NCBI GenBank assembly: GCA_003154425.1
Contig: PMDK01000085.1
Coordinates: 60,204-95,184, forward strand
Source: Ignavibacteriota bacterium
GTDB lineage: Bacteria; Bacteroidota; Ignavibacteria; UBA10030; UBA6906
DNA: 34,981 bases
Reading direction: 5' to 3'
The notes under the pieces are model-generated. The model was given only the letters and a program-made list of their open reading frames with translations, was not told where the DNA came from and searched no databases. A program made the position numbers and the translations under genes. Numbering within the stretch: the first letter of the stretch is position 1; each line of letters opens with the position of its first letter. This document shows positions 25,387 through 33,793 of the stretch, piece by piece.

Positions 25387-26586
25387 ATGAAGATCGTTTT
25401 CCTGACCCAGTACTATCCGCCCGAGACGGGAGCCGCGCAGCGAAGGCTCTCCGGGCTCGCTGCGAGGATGGTCGTGCGCGGACATGATGTCACCGTGCTC
25501 ACGGCGATGCCGAGCTATCCCCGGGGCAAGATCTATCCGGGCTACGGTGGGACCGTGCAGAGGGAGGAAATTGACGGCGTGAAGATCATTCACACGCTTA
25601 TTTATCCCACCCAGAAAGCGGACTATGTGCGGAGGCTGACGAACTATTTTTCATTCATGGTCTCCTCTTCGATTGTCGGGGCGCTGCTCCTGGAGAGGCC
25701 CGACTACCTGATCGTGGAGAGCCCTCCGCTGTTTCTTGGTCTGACCGGCTTTGCGTTGTCGCGCCTGAAACGTGCGCGCATGATATTCAACGTCTCCGAT
25801 CTCTGGCCGGAAAGCGCGGTTTCGCTGGGGATCCTCAAGAGGGAAAGCCTGGCCTACCGGCTGAGCCAGAAGCTCGAAGAATTCTGCTACCGGCACGCGT
25901 GGCTCGTCACGGGGCAGGCCAGGGGCATCCTCGATGATATATCCCGCCGCTATCCGGAGGTCCCTACGTATTTCCTTTCAAACGGCGTGGACACGGCCCG
26001 GTATGATGTTCACCCCGGGAAAGCCGGCGGGAAAGGGGACTGCAACGTCCTCTATGCCGGATTGCACGGCCTGGCGCAGGGTCTCGATCAGGTGGTCGAC
26101 GCCGCGGCGATTGTTCGGGAGAGCGGGGGATGCCGTTTCCTCCTGATCGGAGACGGACCGGAAAAGGAGGCGCTGCGCGACCGGGCACTGAGCCTGAAGC
26201 TCCCCAACATTACGTTCGGCGACTCGCTCCCCTCCGGCGAGGTGCCTGCGCTGGTGTCGTCCGCCGACATCGTCCTTGTGACGCTGAAACTGTATATCCC
26301 CGGCGCGGTCCCTTCAAAGCTCTATGAGGCGATGGCCGCAAGCCGGCCCGTCGTACTTGTCGCTGACGGGGAGGCGGCGGATATCGTCCGTACTCACCGG
26401 GCCGGACTCGTGGTGAAGCCCGGAGATACCCGCGAACTCGCCCGGTCGATCTGCCTGTTGCGCGACCAGCCTGAGCTCCGGCGGGAGATGGGAGCGAACG
26501 GCCGCCGTGCCGCGGTGGAGTTCTTCGACAGCGCCAGGATCGCCGACCACTACATCGACCACCTGGAGGAGTGCAGGCGACCATGA
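25387..26586 (+). CDS. Glycosyltransferase family 4, WbuB-like
   Basis: The protein begins MKIVFLTQYYPPETGAAQRR, the characteristic N-terminus of the WbuB group of GT4 enzymes, which fixes the start at ATG 25387 rather than ATG 25348 or an earlier in-frame codon. The 399-residue protein has FNVSDLWPESAVSLGIL in the middle, NVLYAGLHGLAQGLDQVVDAA at the start of the donor domain, and PGAVPSKLYEAMAASRPVV near the end, all standard for this subgroup. WbuB relatives transfer 6-deoxy-HexNAc sugars such as L-FucNAc or similar. Its stop overlaps the ATG of the 2-epimerase gene. The family is firm; the sugar transferred is inferred only loosely. Confidence 0.9.
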   Translation: MKIVFLTQYYPPETGAAQRRLSGLAARMVVRGHDVTVLTAMPSYPRGKIYPGYGGTVQREEIDGVKIIHTLIYPTQKADYVRRLTNYFSFMVSSSIVGALLLERPDYLIVESPPLFLGLTGFALSRLKRARMIFNVSDLWPESAVSLGILKRESLAYRLSQKLEEFCYRHAWLVTGQARGILDDISRRYPEVPTYFLSNGVDTARYDVHPGKAGGKGDCNVLYAGLHGLAQGLDQVVDAAAIVRESGGCRFLLIGDGPEKEALRDRALSLKLPNITFGDSLPSGEVPALVSSADIVLVTLKLYIPGAVPSKLYEAMAASRPVVLVADGEAADIVRTHRAGLVVKPGDTRELARSICLLRDQPELRREMGANGRRAAVEFFDSARIADHYIDHLEECRRP

Positions 26587-27677
26587 TCTGCTCAGTCGTC
26601 GGAGCTCGTCCCAATTTCATGAAGATGGCGCCGGTGGTCATCGAGATGCGCCGCCGCGGGATGCCGAACATGCTCGTTCACACCGGCCAGCACTACGATG
26701 CCGCAATGTCCGCGGTCTTCTTCGACGAACTCGGCATGCCCCAGCCTGACGTCTTCCTGGGCGTGGGCTCCGGGTCTCACGCGGATCAGACCGCCCGCAT
26801 CATGGTGGCGTTTGAACAGGTGTGTCTGGATCGTCCGCCGGAGCTTGTTATCGTCGCCGGGGATGTCAACTCCACCCTGGCGTGCGCCCTGACGGCCGCC
26901 AAGCTCGGAATCCCCGTCGCCCATGTCGAGGCGGGCCTCCGCTCCTTCGACAGGTCGATGCCGGAGGAGATCAACAGGGTGCTGACCGATCACATTGCCG
27001 ATATCCTTCTGACCTCCGAGCCGAGCGGGGCCGTCAACCTGCGGCAGGAGGGGATTGCCGGAGAGAAGATCCACTTTGTCGGCAATTGCATGATCGACAG
27101 CCTCCGCTCTCATCTTGCGCGCGCACAGGAGAGGAAGCCGTGGGTCCATCTCGGGCTTGAACCGGGCTGCTATGGTCTTGTCACGGTCCACCGGCCCAGT
27201 ATGGTGGACGACCCCGCAAAGCTCGAGCAACTCCGGGGTGCATTGTGCGAGGTGGCACGGTCTCTTCCCCTTGTATTCCCGGTGCATCCGCGGACGCGGA
27301 AGAGGATGGAGGCCCTTGACCGGCGGTGGGATCCGGTGAAGCTCGTCGACCCGCTGGGCTATCTTGAATTCCTCGGACTCATGGCGGACGCGCGGTTGGT
27401 CCTGACAGACTCCGGTGGTATACAGGAAGAGACGACAGCGCTCGGCATCCCGTGCGCGACGCTGCGCGACAACACGGAGCGGCCCGTGACGGTGGAGCTG
27501 GGGACGAACCGCATTGCCGGGACGACCCGGGAAGGAATCGTATCTGCTGCCCTCGCCCTTCTGGCGTCCGGAGGCCCCCCCCCCGGCATTCCGGAATTGT
27601 GGGACGGGAGGGCGGCACAGCGCGTGATAGACGTTATTGCGCGATGGCAGGATTTGAGCAATCGGAGTGAACAATGA
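26583..27677 (+). CDS. wecB: UDP-N-acetylglucosamine 2-epimerase (non-hydrolysing, WecB-like)
   Basis: This 364-residue enzyme interconverts UDP-GlcNAc and UDP-ManNAc. It begins ICSVVGARPNFMKMAPV, with HTGQHYDAAMSAVFF, HVEAGLRSFDRSMPEEINR and LVLTDSGGIQEE following; these contain the catalytic Asp/Glu/His residues of the family. ATG 26583 lies in an ATGA overlap with the preceding gene, with GGAGGAG 11 bases upstream. It may feed the dehydrogenase at the window's left edge to give ManNAcA, or provide a precursor to L-sugars. A run of ten C (27575-27584) near the 3' end encodes a Pro-Pro-Pro turn. wecB is the general family symbol; orthology to enterobacterial wecB is not claimed. Confidence 0.93.
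   Translation: MICSVVGARPNFMKMAPVVIEMRRRGMPNMLVHTGQHYDAAMSAVFFDELGMPQPDVFLGVGSGSHADQTARIMVAFEQVCLDRPPELVIVAGDVNSTLACALTAAKLGIPVAHVEAGLRSFDRSMPEEINRVLTDHIADILLTSEPSGAVNLRQEGIAGEKIHFVGNCMIDSLRSHLARAQERKPWVHLGLEPGCYGLVTVHRPSMVDDPAKLEQLRGALCEVARSLPLVFPVHPRTRKRMEALDRRWDPVKLVDPLGYLEFLGLMADARLVLTDSGGIQEETTALGIPCATLRDNTERPVTVELGTNRIAGTTREGIVSAALALLASGGPPPGIPELWDGRAAQRVIDVIARWQDLSNRSEQ
27575..27584 (+). repeat. C10 homopolymer tract in the 2-epimerase gene
   Basis: Ten consecutive cytosines, the longest homopolymer I found in the window, lie inside the coding region about 30 codons before the stop. A length change would alter only the C-terminus. It may be a slippage site or chance in a GC-rich genome. 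Confidence 0.6.
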
Positions 27678-28723
27678 ATCATAACGGTTCTGGGCCGAAG
27701 ACATCCGTCTCGGTGATTATGCCCGTGCGGAACGAGGCTTCCTTTATCCGCTTGAGCGTCGGTTCCGTCCTTGCGCAGGACTACCCGGGGGACGAGCTGG
27801 AGGTGATCATTGCGGATGGGATGTCCACGGACGAAACCCGCACGATCGTCGCCTCGATGCAGGCGGAGCATCCCAACATCCGTCTGATCGATAACCCCGG
27901 GCGCAAGGTATCGACCGGTCTGAACGCCGCGATCACGCATGCGACGGGAGAGGTCATCATCCGGGTGGATGGCCACTGCACGATAGCCCCGGATTACGTC
28001 CGGCGGTGCGTGGAGCATATCGAGCGGGACGGCGTCGATTGCGTGGGGGGGAAGATCCACACGATCGGGAGAACGACCCTCGGCGAGGTGATCGCGGAAG
28101 CGACAAGCTCCCGCTTCGGCGTCGGGAATTCCGCATTCCGGACCTCGAACGATAGCACCAAGCTCTCGGACACCGTCCCCTTCCCCGCCTACACGCGGGC
28201 GATCATCGAGAAGGCGGGCCCATACGACGAAGAGCTCGTGCGAAATCAGGACGATGAGTACAATTACCGGCTGCGGAAACTCGGCGCTAGGATACTGCTC
28301 GCGTCGGATATCTTCTCGACGTACTATTGCCGGTCATCGCTCAGGTCCCTCTGGCGGCAGTATTTCGAGTATGGCTACTGGAAAGTCCGGGTGATGCAGA
28401 AACACCCCCGGCAGATGCGGTGGCGCCAGTTCGTCCCGCCGGTGTTCGTGGGCACGGTCATCCTCTTCATCCTGCTGTTGCCCGTCTGGCTGCCGGTTGA
28501 GCTGCCTCTTCTCGTCGTCGCAGGGACCTATCTGGCGGCGAACATCATCGCGTCGTTCGTCATAGCGATGCGGTCGAAATGGAAGCTGTTCCCGTTCCTG
28601 CCTGCGGCGTTTTGCGCGATCCATTCTGCGTTCGGATACGGATTCCTTGTCGGAATGGTCAAGTTTCGAAACCGCTGGGGAACGCCGGCGGACGGCAATC
28701 TTCCCATTGAACACACACGGTAA
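27674..28723 (+). CDS. Glycosyltransferase family 2, ExoA-like
   Basis: This 349-residue inverting GT-A enzyme opens with VSVIMPVRNEASFIRLSVGS, then VIIADGMSTDETR with the first Asp pair, GEVIIRVDGHCTIAPDYV with the metal-binding D-x-H type motif, and NQDDEYNYRLRKLG supplying the probable base. The last 100 residues contain two to three hydrophobic segments (for example VGTVILFILLLPVWLPV), so it is likely membrane-anchored at the C-terminus. This layout matches ExoA-type beta-glycosyltransferases of succinoglycan-like clusters. It overlaps the 2-epimerase gene by ATGA at 27674 and is followed three bases later by the 4-epimerase gene. Confidence 0.92.
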   Translation: MNHNGSGPKTSVSVIMPVRNEASFIRLSVGSVLAQDYPGDELEVIIADGMSTDETRTIVASMQAEHPNIRLIDNPGRKVSTGLNAAITHATGEVIIRVDGHCTIAPDYVRRCVEHIERDGVDCVGGKIHTIGRTTLGEVIAEATSSRFGVGNSAFRTSNDSTKLSDTVPFPAYTRAIIEKAGPYDEELVRNQDDEYNYRLRKLGARILLASDIFSTYYCRSSLRSLWRQYFEYGYWKVRVMQKHPRQMRWRQFVPPVFVGTVILFILLLPVWLPVELPLLVVAGTYLAANIIASFVIAMRSKWKLFPFLPAAFCAIHSAFGYGFLVGMVKFRNRWGTPADGNLPIEHTR

Positions 28724-28726
28724 TAC

Positions 28727-29686
28727 ATGACACCCATGCGGTTTTTGGTTACTGGTGGAGCGGGGTTTATCGGGTCAAACATCGTGGGAGAGCTTCTGCG
28801 ACGGCAGTACGCCGTCCGGGTCTTCGATAATTTCTCGACGGGGAGAAGAGAAAACCTCCGCGAGTACGGTGATGCCCCCGAAATCATGGAGGGAGATCTC
28901 CGGAGCTACCATCTGGTCCGGGAGGCCATGGCGGGTGTCGACGTCGTCCTCCATCAGGCGGCGCTGCCTTCGGTGCCCCGCTCGGTGCGCGACCCCATCA
29001 CATCCAACGACGTCAACGCCGTCGGAACGCTCAACGTTCTCCATGCGGCGAGGGACGCCGGCGTCCGGCGCCTCGTGTATGCGTCGTCGTCGTCGGTCTA
29101 CGGCGACACGCCCGAGCTCCCGAAACACGAAGGGATGGTCCCCAACCCCCTTTCTCCCTATGCGGTGTCGAAGCTGGCGGGGGAGTACTATTGCCGGGTA
29201 TTCTCAGGCGTGTACGGGCTGGAGACGGTGTGCCTGCGGTATTTCAACGTGTTCGGACCGAGGCAGGACCCGGCCTCGCAGTACTCCGCCGTGATCCCGA
29301 AGTTCATCGCCGCGATGTTGAAGGGCCAGGCGCCTGTCGTGTTCGGAGATGGCGAGCAGACGCGCGACTTTACGTATGTAGAGAATGTCGTCCAGGCGAA
29401 CCTCCTGGCGGCCACCGTGCGCTGCGAGTCGGGTCTGGCGATCAACTGTGCCTGCCACGAGAGAATATCTCTCAACAGTCTGCTGGCGGAGATCAACAGG
29501 ATCCTCGGATTGCGGATCAAGGCTTCATATGCGGAGCAGCGCAAGGGTGATATCCTCCATTCGTTTGCATCGATAGAACGGGCACACAAGATTCTCGGTT
29601 ACTCCCCCGTTATCGATTTCAGGACGGGGTTGGAGAAGACCATCGAATGGTACAAAAGCCGGGTTCCGGCGTCCGGGAACACATGA
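28727..29686 (+). CDS. UDP-glucose/UDP-N-acetylglucosamine 4-epimerase family protein (SDR)
   Basis: This 319-residue extended short-chain dehydrogenase has the NAD-binding motif TGGAGFIG at 9-16, the active-site element ASSSSVYGD, and the YxxxK pair Y145/K149. NVFGPRQDP and the C-terminal ERISLNSLLAEIN region fit the UDP-hexose/UDP-HexNAc 4-epimerase group (GalE/WbpP-like). It probably makes UDP-Gal or UDP-GalNAc from the gluco form; a related dehydratase cannot be excluded. ATG 28727 has no strong ribosome site; ATG 28736 is in frame. It is the last gene before a 169-base gap. Confidence 0.85.
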   Translation: MTPMRFLVTGGAGFIGSNIVGELLRRQYAVRVFDNFSTGRRENLREYGDAPEIMEGDLRSYHLVREAMAGVDVVLHQAALPSVPRSVRDPITSNDVNAVGTLNVLHAARDAGVRRLVYASSSSVYGDTPELPKHEGMVPNPLSPYAVSKLAGEYYCRVFSGVYGLETVCLRYFNVFGPRQDPASQYSAVIPKFIAAMLKGQAPVVFGDGEQTRDFTYVENVVQANLLAATVRCESGLAINCACHERISLNSLLAEINRILGLRIKASYAEQRKGDILHSFASIERAHKILGYSPVIDFRTGLEKTIEWYKSRVPASGNT

Positions 29687-29855
29687 AAACGGTCTCCTGC
29701 TCCAATGTGAGTGCGGAGACCATGGAAGTGCGGAGGCTGTGCCCGAAATCACACCTTCTCACCAGCCTTTTTCAGATCTTGACATAGAGATATGGTCTTG
29801 ATGGCCCCTGTGCAGCTCAAATTGCGCCTTTTTTCGGCTTCTGACGGATTCATTC
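29687..29855 (+). other. Intergenic gap before the initiating sugar transferase
   Basis: These 169 bases hold no gene. GGTCTCC (29691-29697) and GGAGACC (29715-29721) can pair as a 7-bp hairpin with a 17-base loop, too weak and without a T-run to call a terminator. TTGACA is present at 29779-29784, but no -10 element follows at 15-18 bases. The composition is more AT-rich toward the next gene, so a promoter here is possible but not identified. Confidence 0.4.
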
Positions 29856-30461
29856 ATGCTCAAGCGGTTGTTTGACGTCCTTGCTTCGCTCCTGGGTTTG
29901 ATAGTACTCTCCCCGGTGCTCGTTGCCACTGCGGCAGGGATTCTCATCCTGTCGCCCGGCCCGGTTCTCTACCGGGCGGCGAGGGTCGGGAAGGGGGGAC
30001 GGGTTTTCACGATGTACAAGTTCCGGACAATGGTGGTCGATGCGGACAAGAACGGACCGCTCATCACGGCCTCGGGAGATCGGCGCGTGACGTCGATCGG
30101 CCGGTTCCTCCGCAAGACCAAGCTGGACGAGCTCCCGACGATCTGGAATGTCCTCATGGGGCAGATGAGCTTCGTGGGGCCCAGGCCGGAGAACCCCCTG
30201 TCGGCCTCACAGTACAACGAAGAACAACGCAGGATCTGGTGGGTGCGCCCGGGGGTGACGAGCCTGGCGACTATCAAGTACCGGCACGAGGAATCACTTC
30301 TGGGGGGAGCGGGGGAACTCGAATCCCGCTATTTCGAGGTCATGCAGGACAAGCTCCGCATGGAATTGGAGTACGTTGATCATCACCCGTTCTCGATGGA
30401 TCTGGCGATACTCTTTCGGACCATTCACGCAATTTTTAAAACTGAGGTTCCAGGTGCGTAA
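29856..30461 (+). CDS. Initiating phosphoglycosyl transferase (monotopic, PglC-like)
   Basis: This 201-residue sugar transferase attaches the first sugar-1-phosphate to undecaprenyl phosphate at the inner membrane. It has one N-terminal hydrophobic segment (about 7-34, a re-entrant helix in PglC), then FTMYKFRTMVVDAD, SIGRFLRKTKLDELPTIWNV with the catalytic pair D91/E92, and MSFVGPRPE. The length is that of the minimal PglC/WcaJ catalytic domain, lacking the four-helix N-terminal part of WbaP. A membrane domain resembling such an N-terminal part occurs instead in the protein at 31645. The PglC subgroup often uses UDP-diNAcBac or UDP-GalNAc-type donors, which would fit the sugar aminotransferase directly downstream, but this is inference. 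Confidence 0.92.
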   Translation: MLKRLFDVLASLLGLIVLSPVLVATAAGILILSPGPVLYRAARVGKGGRVFTMYKFRTMVVDADKNGPLITASGDRRVTSIGRFLRKTKLDELPTIWNVLMGQMSFVGPRPENPLSASQYNEEQRRIWWVRPGVTSLATIKYRHEESLLGGAGELESRYFEVMQDKLRMELEYVDHHPFSMDLAILFRTIHAIFKTEVPGA

Positions 30462-31632
30462 GACGTTCCTTCCATTTTCGCTGCCGACGATTGGTGAAGA
30501 GGAAATCGCGGAAGTTGTTGACGCGCTTCGTTCCGGATGGGTGACCACCGGGCCGAAGACCAAACGGTTTGAGGAGCAGCTGGCGGCGTACGTCGGGACG
30601 GGGTTGGCCCTTGCGGTCAATTCCTGCACCGCGGGTCTGCATATCGCGCTCTCGGCGCTCGGCATCCGTCCGGGCGACGAGGTGATCGTTCCTACCCTCA
30701 CGTTTTGCTCGACGGCAAACGTCGTCGTGCATCTGGGTGCCCGGCCGGTGTTCGTCGACGTCGGGGAGGACTTCAATGTCACGGCCGGCGCCATCGAGGC
30801 CGCGATCACGCCCCGGACGAAGGCGATCATGCCGGTGCACTTCGGCGGTCAGTCGTGCGATCTTGACAAGATCTATGCCGTTGCCGCCGCGCACAACCTC
30901 CCGGTTGTCGAGGACGCCGCGCACGCCATCGGCAGCTCGTACCACGGTATGAAACTGGGGTCGGACGCCCTCTCCTCCCGGGGGATCCGGCGGGCGACGG
31001 TATTCTCGTTCTATGCGACCAAGAACATGACCACCGGGGAAGGTGGCATGATCACGACGGACGATCAGGACCTTGCTGACAGGATGCGGCTGTACGCCCT
31101 CCACGGGATGAGCCGGGACGCCTGGAAACGGTACACCAGCGCAGGGTCATGGTTCTACGAAGTGGTCGTCCCGGGATACAAGGACAACATGACCGACATC
31201 CAGTCGGCGATGGGGATCCACCAGCTGCGCAAACTCGACGGTTTCATCGCGACGCGGCAGCGGTACGCCGGGATCTACGACCGGGCGTTCTCCGGTCTTG
31301 CGGAGGTCGCCACGCCGATCGTGCATCCGGACAGGAATAACGTTTACCATCTGTACGTGCTGCGGCTGAATCTCGAAAAGCTGACCATCGACCGGTCGCA
31401 GTTCATCGAGGAGCTGAGGGCGCGGAATATCGGCGCCAGCGTTCATTTCATACCCGTGCATATGCATCCATTTTACCGGGACACGTTCGGCTACAGGAAG
31501 GGATCGTATCCGGTGTCCGAAAAGCTGTACGAGCAGATCCTCTCGCTGCCGCTCTTTCCCGGAATGATTGAAAGCGATGTGCAGGACGTCATCGCCGCGG
31601 TCGGGGATATTATTGCGCAACACAACCATTAA
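30454..31632 (+). CDS. Sugar aminotransferase, DegT/DnrJ/EryC1 family (ArnB/PglE-like)
   Basis: This PLP enzyme transfers an amino group from glutamate to a keto-sugar nucleotide. The 392-residue protein begins RKTFLPFSLPTIGEEEI and has SGWVTTGPKTKRFEEQLA, VEDAAHAIGSSYHG and the PLP lysine K190 in FYATKNMTTGEGG. The opening and the GWVTTGP element are closest to 4-aminotransferases of the ArnB/PglE/PseC type. The start is GTG 30454, with GAGG 6 bases before it and the family N-terminus right after; it overlaps the preceding stop by 8 bases. Extending to ATG 30376 would overlap far more and adds unrelated residues. A 4-keto sugar substrate could come from RmlB (34426) or from the SDR protein at 31645. 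Confidence 0.92.
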   Translation: MRKTFLPFSLPTIGEEEIAEVVDALRSGWVTTGPKTKRFEEQLAAYVGTGLALAVNSCTAGLHIALSALGIRPGDEVIVPTLTFCSTANVVVHLGARPVFVDVGEDFNVTAGAIEAAITPRTKAIMPVHFGGQSCDLDKIYAVAAAHNLPVVEDAAHAIGSSYHGMKLGSDALSSRGIRRATVFSFYATKNMTTGEGGMITTDDQDLADRMRLYALHGMSRDAWKRYTSAGSWFYEVVVPGYKDNMTDIQSAMGIHQLRKLDGFIATRQRYAGIYDRAFSGLAEVATPIVHPDRNNVYHLYVLRLNLEKLTIDRSQFIEELRARNIGASVHFIPVHMHPFYRDTFGYRKGSYPVSEKLYEQILSLPLFPGMIESDVQDVIAAVGDIIAQHNH

Positions 31633-31644
31633 CAGGGGGATATC

Positions 31645-33633
31645 ATGGTTTGGAAAAAGTTGGTTCCCAGGCGTCCGTCGTCAGAAGTTGTGCTTCGGGT
31701 TGTTGCGGACGCGGTCCTGGTCAACGCAGCGCTTGCCCTCAGCTTCATGGGCCGTTTCCTCACGTTTTTCCTGCTGAGGGAAGAGGAGCTCATATCGAAT
31801 CGAACGTACATGGGACTCTTCTCGGAGTCTCTGATGGGGATCGAGCATTCTGCGGGGCTGCTCACGGTCATCTCCCTGATCGTGTTCTGGATGAGCGGGT
31901 TCTACACGTACGGGCGCGCGTACCAGAGCAAATACAAGCTGCTCATCGTGTTCCAGGCGGTGAGCCTCTCGTTTCTGATCTTCGTCGTGTGCTCCTTCTT
32001 CGTCCCGTTCGTCACGCCGTTCCCCCGCAGCATGCTGTTCGGGTCATGGCTCCTGAGTCTTGTCCTGTTGATCTTCTCGCGTGTCTGGTCGTATCTGTGG
32101 ACGCGTGCGACGATAAACGGGAAGAACGCGACGGACGACCGCAAGGGGACCAAGAACGTGCTGGTGATCGGCGGGGCGGGCTACATCGGGTCGATCTTTG
32201 TGAGAAAGCTCCTGGCCAAAGGGTATAACGTCAAGGTCCTGGATGCGCTGATTTACGGCGATGAGGGGATCCGGGAACTGTACGGGACGCCGCATTTCGA
32301 CTTCATCAAAGGCGACCTGCGCGATATCGAAGCCGTGGTCGGTGCGATGCAGGGAATCGATTCCGTCGTGCATCTGGGAGCCCTGGTGGGGGACCCGGCC
32401 TGCGCGATTGATGAAAAGCTGACACTCGAGATCAACCTGGCCGCGACCCGGATGATATGCGAAGTTGCGAAAGGGTACGGCGTGCAGAGGTTCATCTTTG
32501 CGTCGACCTGCAGCGTTTATGGAGCGAGTGATGAGCTCCTGAACGAGCGGTCCGCGCTGAATCCGGTCTCGCTGTATGCGCGCTCGAAGATCGCTTCGGA
32601 AGAGGTCGTCCTCCACACGCTGGACGAACGATTCGCGCCGACGATCGTCCGTTTTGCGACGATATTCGGGATGTCGCCGCGGCCCCGGTTTGATCTCGTC
32701 GTCAATTTTCTCACCGCCCGCGCGGTCGCGGACGGTTCGATCACGATCATGGGCGGAGACCAGTGGAGGCCGTTCCTCCACGTTGCCGATGCCGCGGAGT
32801 CGCTCCTCCGGTGCCTCGAGACACCCCCGCACGCTGTACGGGGAGAGATCCTCAACGTCGGTTCGGACGCGGAGAACTACCAGATCACGCAGATCGGGAA
32901 TCTCATCAAGCAGGTCGTGCCCGACGTGAAGGTGATCACCGCCGGCGGTGCGGATGCCGATCGGCGGAACTACCGGGTGTCATTCAAGAAGTTCGTGGAC
33001 CGCGTCGGATTCGTCCCGTCGAGGACAGTCCCCTCGGGTATCGAGGAGATCCTCGACGCGATCAAGAGCGGCGTGATTGACAACTATCTCAATCCGAAGT
33101 ACAACAACCACAAGACGCTGACGGCAGACGGCATGACGGGACGGATCCAGCGGACCAACTCGTGGACCCCTCTCTACCAGGACAGCATGGACGACGCGCT
33201 CCTGCAGCCCGGGCGCACGAAGCACGGCAGGAAAGAATCGGTGCTCGTCATCGACGACGATGAGATGCACCTGGTGCTCATGCAGAACATACTCGAGCTG
33301 GAAGAATACGAGCTGTTCAAGGCCGCGGACGGCCCGACCGGGATCGCCATCTTCAAGGAGCGGCATCCGGACGTTGTGTTGCTGGACCTCGGACTCGTGG
33401 GGATGCAGGGGCTCGACGTGTTGAAGGAGCTCCGCCGGGTCGAACCGAATGCGAGGATCATCATCGTCACCGGCCATGGATCGCTCGAGTCCCAGGAAGC
33501 CTTCCGGCACGGGGCATGGGATTACCTCCGGAAGCCGTTTGACGTCGCGGAACTGCTCGCGAAGGTCAGAAGCGCCGCCGACAAGCGGGCGCCGACTCCG
33601 CCGCCGGCATTGCCCGCCATGAAACCCGCGTGA
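31645..33633 (+). CDS. Membrane domain + NAD-dependent sugar epimerase + receiver domain fusion
   Basis: This single uninterrupted frame of 662 residues joins three parts. Residues 1-155 hold about four hydrophobic helices (near 20-43, 70-87, 99-123, 130-150), like the membrane part of FlaA1/PglF or WbaP proteins. Residues 170-480 form an extended SDR nucleotide-sugar epimerase/dehydratase: GGAGYIG at 176-182, ASTCSVYGAS at 286-295, Y311/K315, and GDQWRPFLHVADAA. Residues 532-645 form a response-regulator receiver domain: acidic residues D537-D539, phospho-acceptor D581 in LLDLGL, T609 and K630 all in place. A hydrophilic linker precedes it; in-frame ATG 33187 (M515) behind AGGA could give a free receiver. 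No output or kinase domain is present. Each domain is clear; the combination is unusual, and what it does together is unknown. Confidence 0.88.
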   Translation: MVWKKLVPRRPSSEVVLRVVADAVLVNAALALSFMGRFLTFFLLREEELISNRTYMGLFSESLMGIEHSAGLLTVISLIVFWMSGFYTYGRAYQSKYKLLIVFQAVSLSFLIFVVCSFFVPFVTPFPRSMLFGSWLLSLVLLIFSRVWSYLWTRATINGKNATDDRKGTKNVLVIGGAGYIGSIFVRKLLAKGYNVKVLDALIYGDEGIRELYGTPHFDFIKGDLRDIEAVVGAMQGIDSVVHLGALVGDPACAIDEKLTLEINLAATRMICEVAKGYGVQRFIFASTCSVYGASDELLNERSALNPVSLYARSKIASEEVVLHTLDERFAPTIVRFATIFGMSPRPRFDLVVNFLTARAVADGSITIMGGDQWRPFLHVADAAESLLRCLETPPHAVRGEILNVGSDAENYQITQIGNLIKQVVPDVKVITAGGADADRRNYRVSFKKFVDRVGFVPSRTVPSGIEEILDAIKSGVIDNYLNPKYNNHKTLTADGMTGRIQRTNSWTPLYQDSMDDALLQPGRTKHGRKESVLVIDDDEMHLVLMQNILELEEYELFKAADGPTGIAIFKERHPDVVLLDLGLVGMQGLDVLKELRRVEPNARIIIVTGHGSLESQEAFRHGAWDYLRKPFDVAELLAKVRSAADKRAPTPPPALPAMKPA

Positions 33634-33667
33634 TGGGGACCTGAAATTCCCCCGTTGCGCCGACGTT

Positions 33668-33702
33668 GCGCGAGGCCCTGGATCGTCTCCGGGGCCTCGC
33701 GC
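33668..33702 (+). terminator. Hairpin, possible transcription terminator
   Basis: GCGCGAGGCCC (33668-33678) is perfectly complementary to GGGCCTCGCGC (33692-33702), an 11-bp stem with a 13-base loop, 35 bases after the epimerase-receiver stop. The following GTTGTATGCC has no T-run, so it is not a canonical intrinsic terminator; it might act with Rho or as a 3' end stabiliser. Confidence 0.4.
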
Positions 33703-33731
33703 GTTGTATGCCCGGCATGGCGCGCGCGATG

Positions 33732-33760
33732 TTGACTTTCCCCCCCGAAATTGATAAATT
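33732..33760 (+). promoter_or_regulatory. Sigma70-like promoter with C7 in the spacer
   Basis: TTGACT (33732-33737) and TAAATT (33755-33760) are separated by 17 bases. They match the -35 and -10 consensus at 5 and 4 of 6 positions. Seven C (33740-33746) lie in the spacer. The start of transcription would be near 33767, leaving a leader of about 180 bases before the RmlC-like gene. Confidence 0.45.
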
Positions 33761-33793
33761 TTGTGTTGACCGTCGTTTCGTGTACCACTAGCT

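Noticed and set aside
29691-29721. GGTCTCC...GGAGACC inverted repeat
   Set aside because: Only 7 bp with a 17-base loop and no T-run; not enough for a terminator.
29779-29784. Perfect TTGACA before the initiating sugar transferase
   Set aside because: No acceptable -10 element at 15-18 bases; not called as a promoter.
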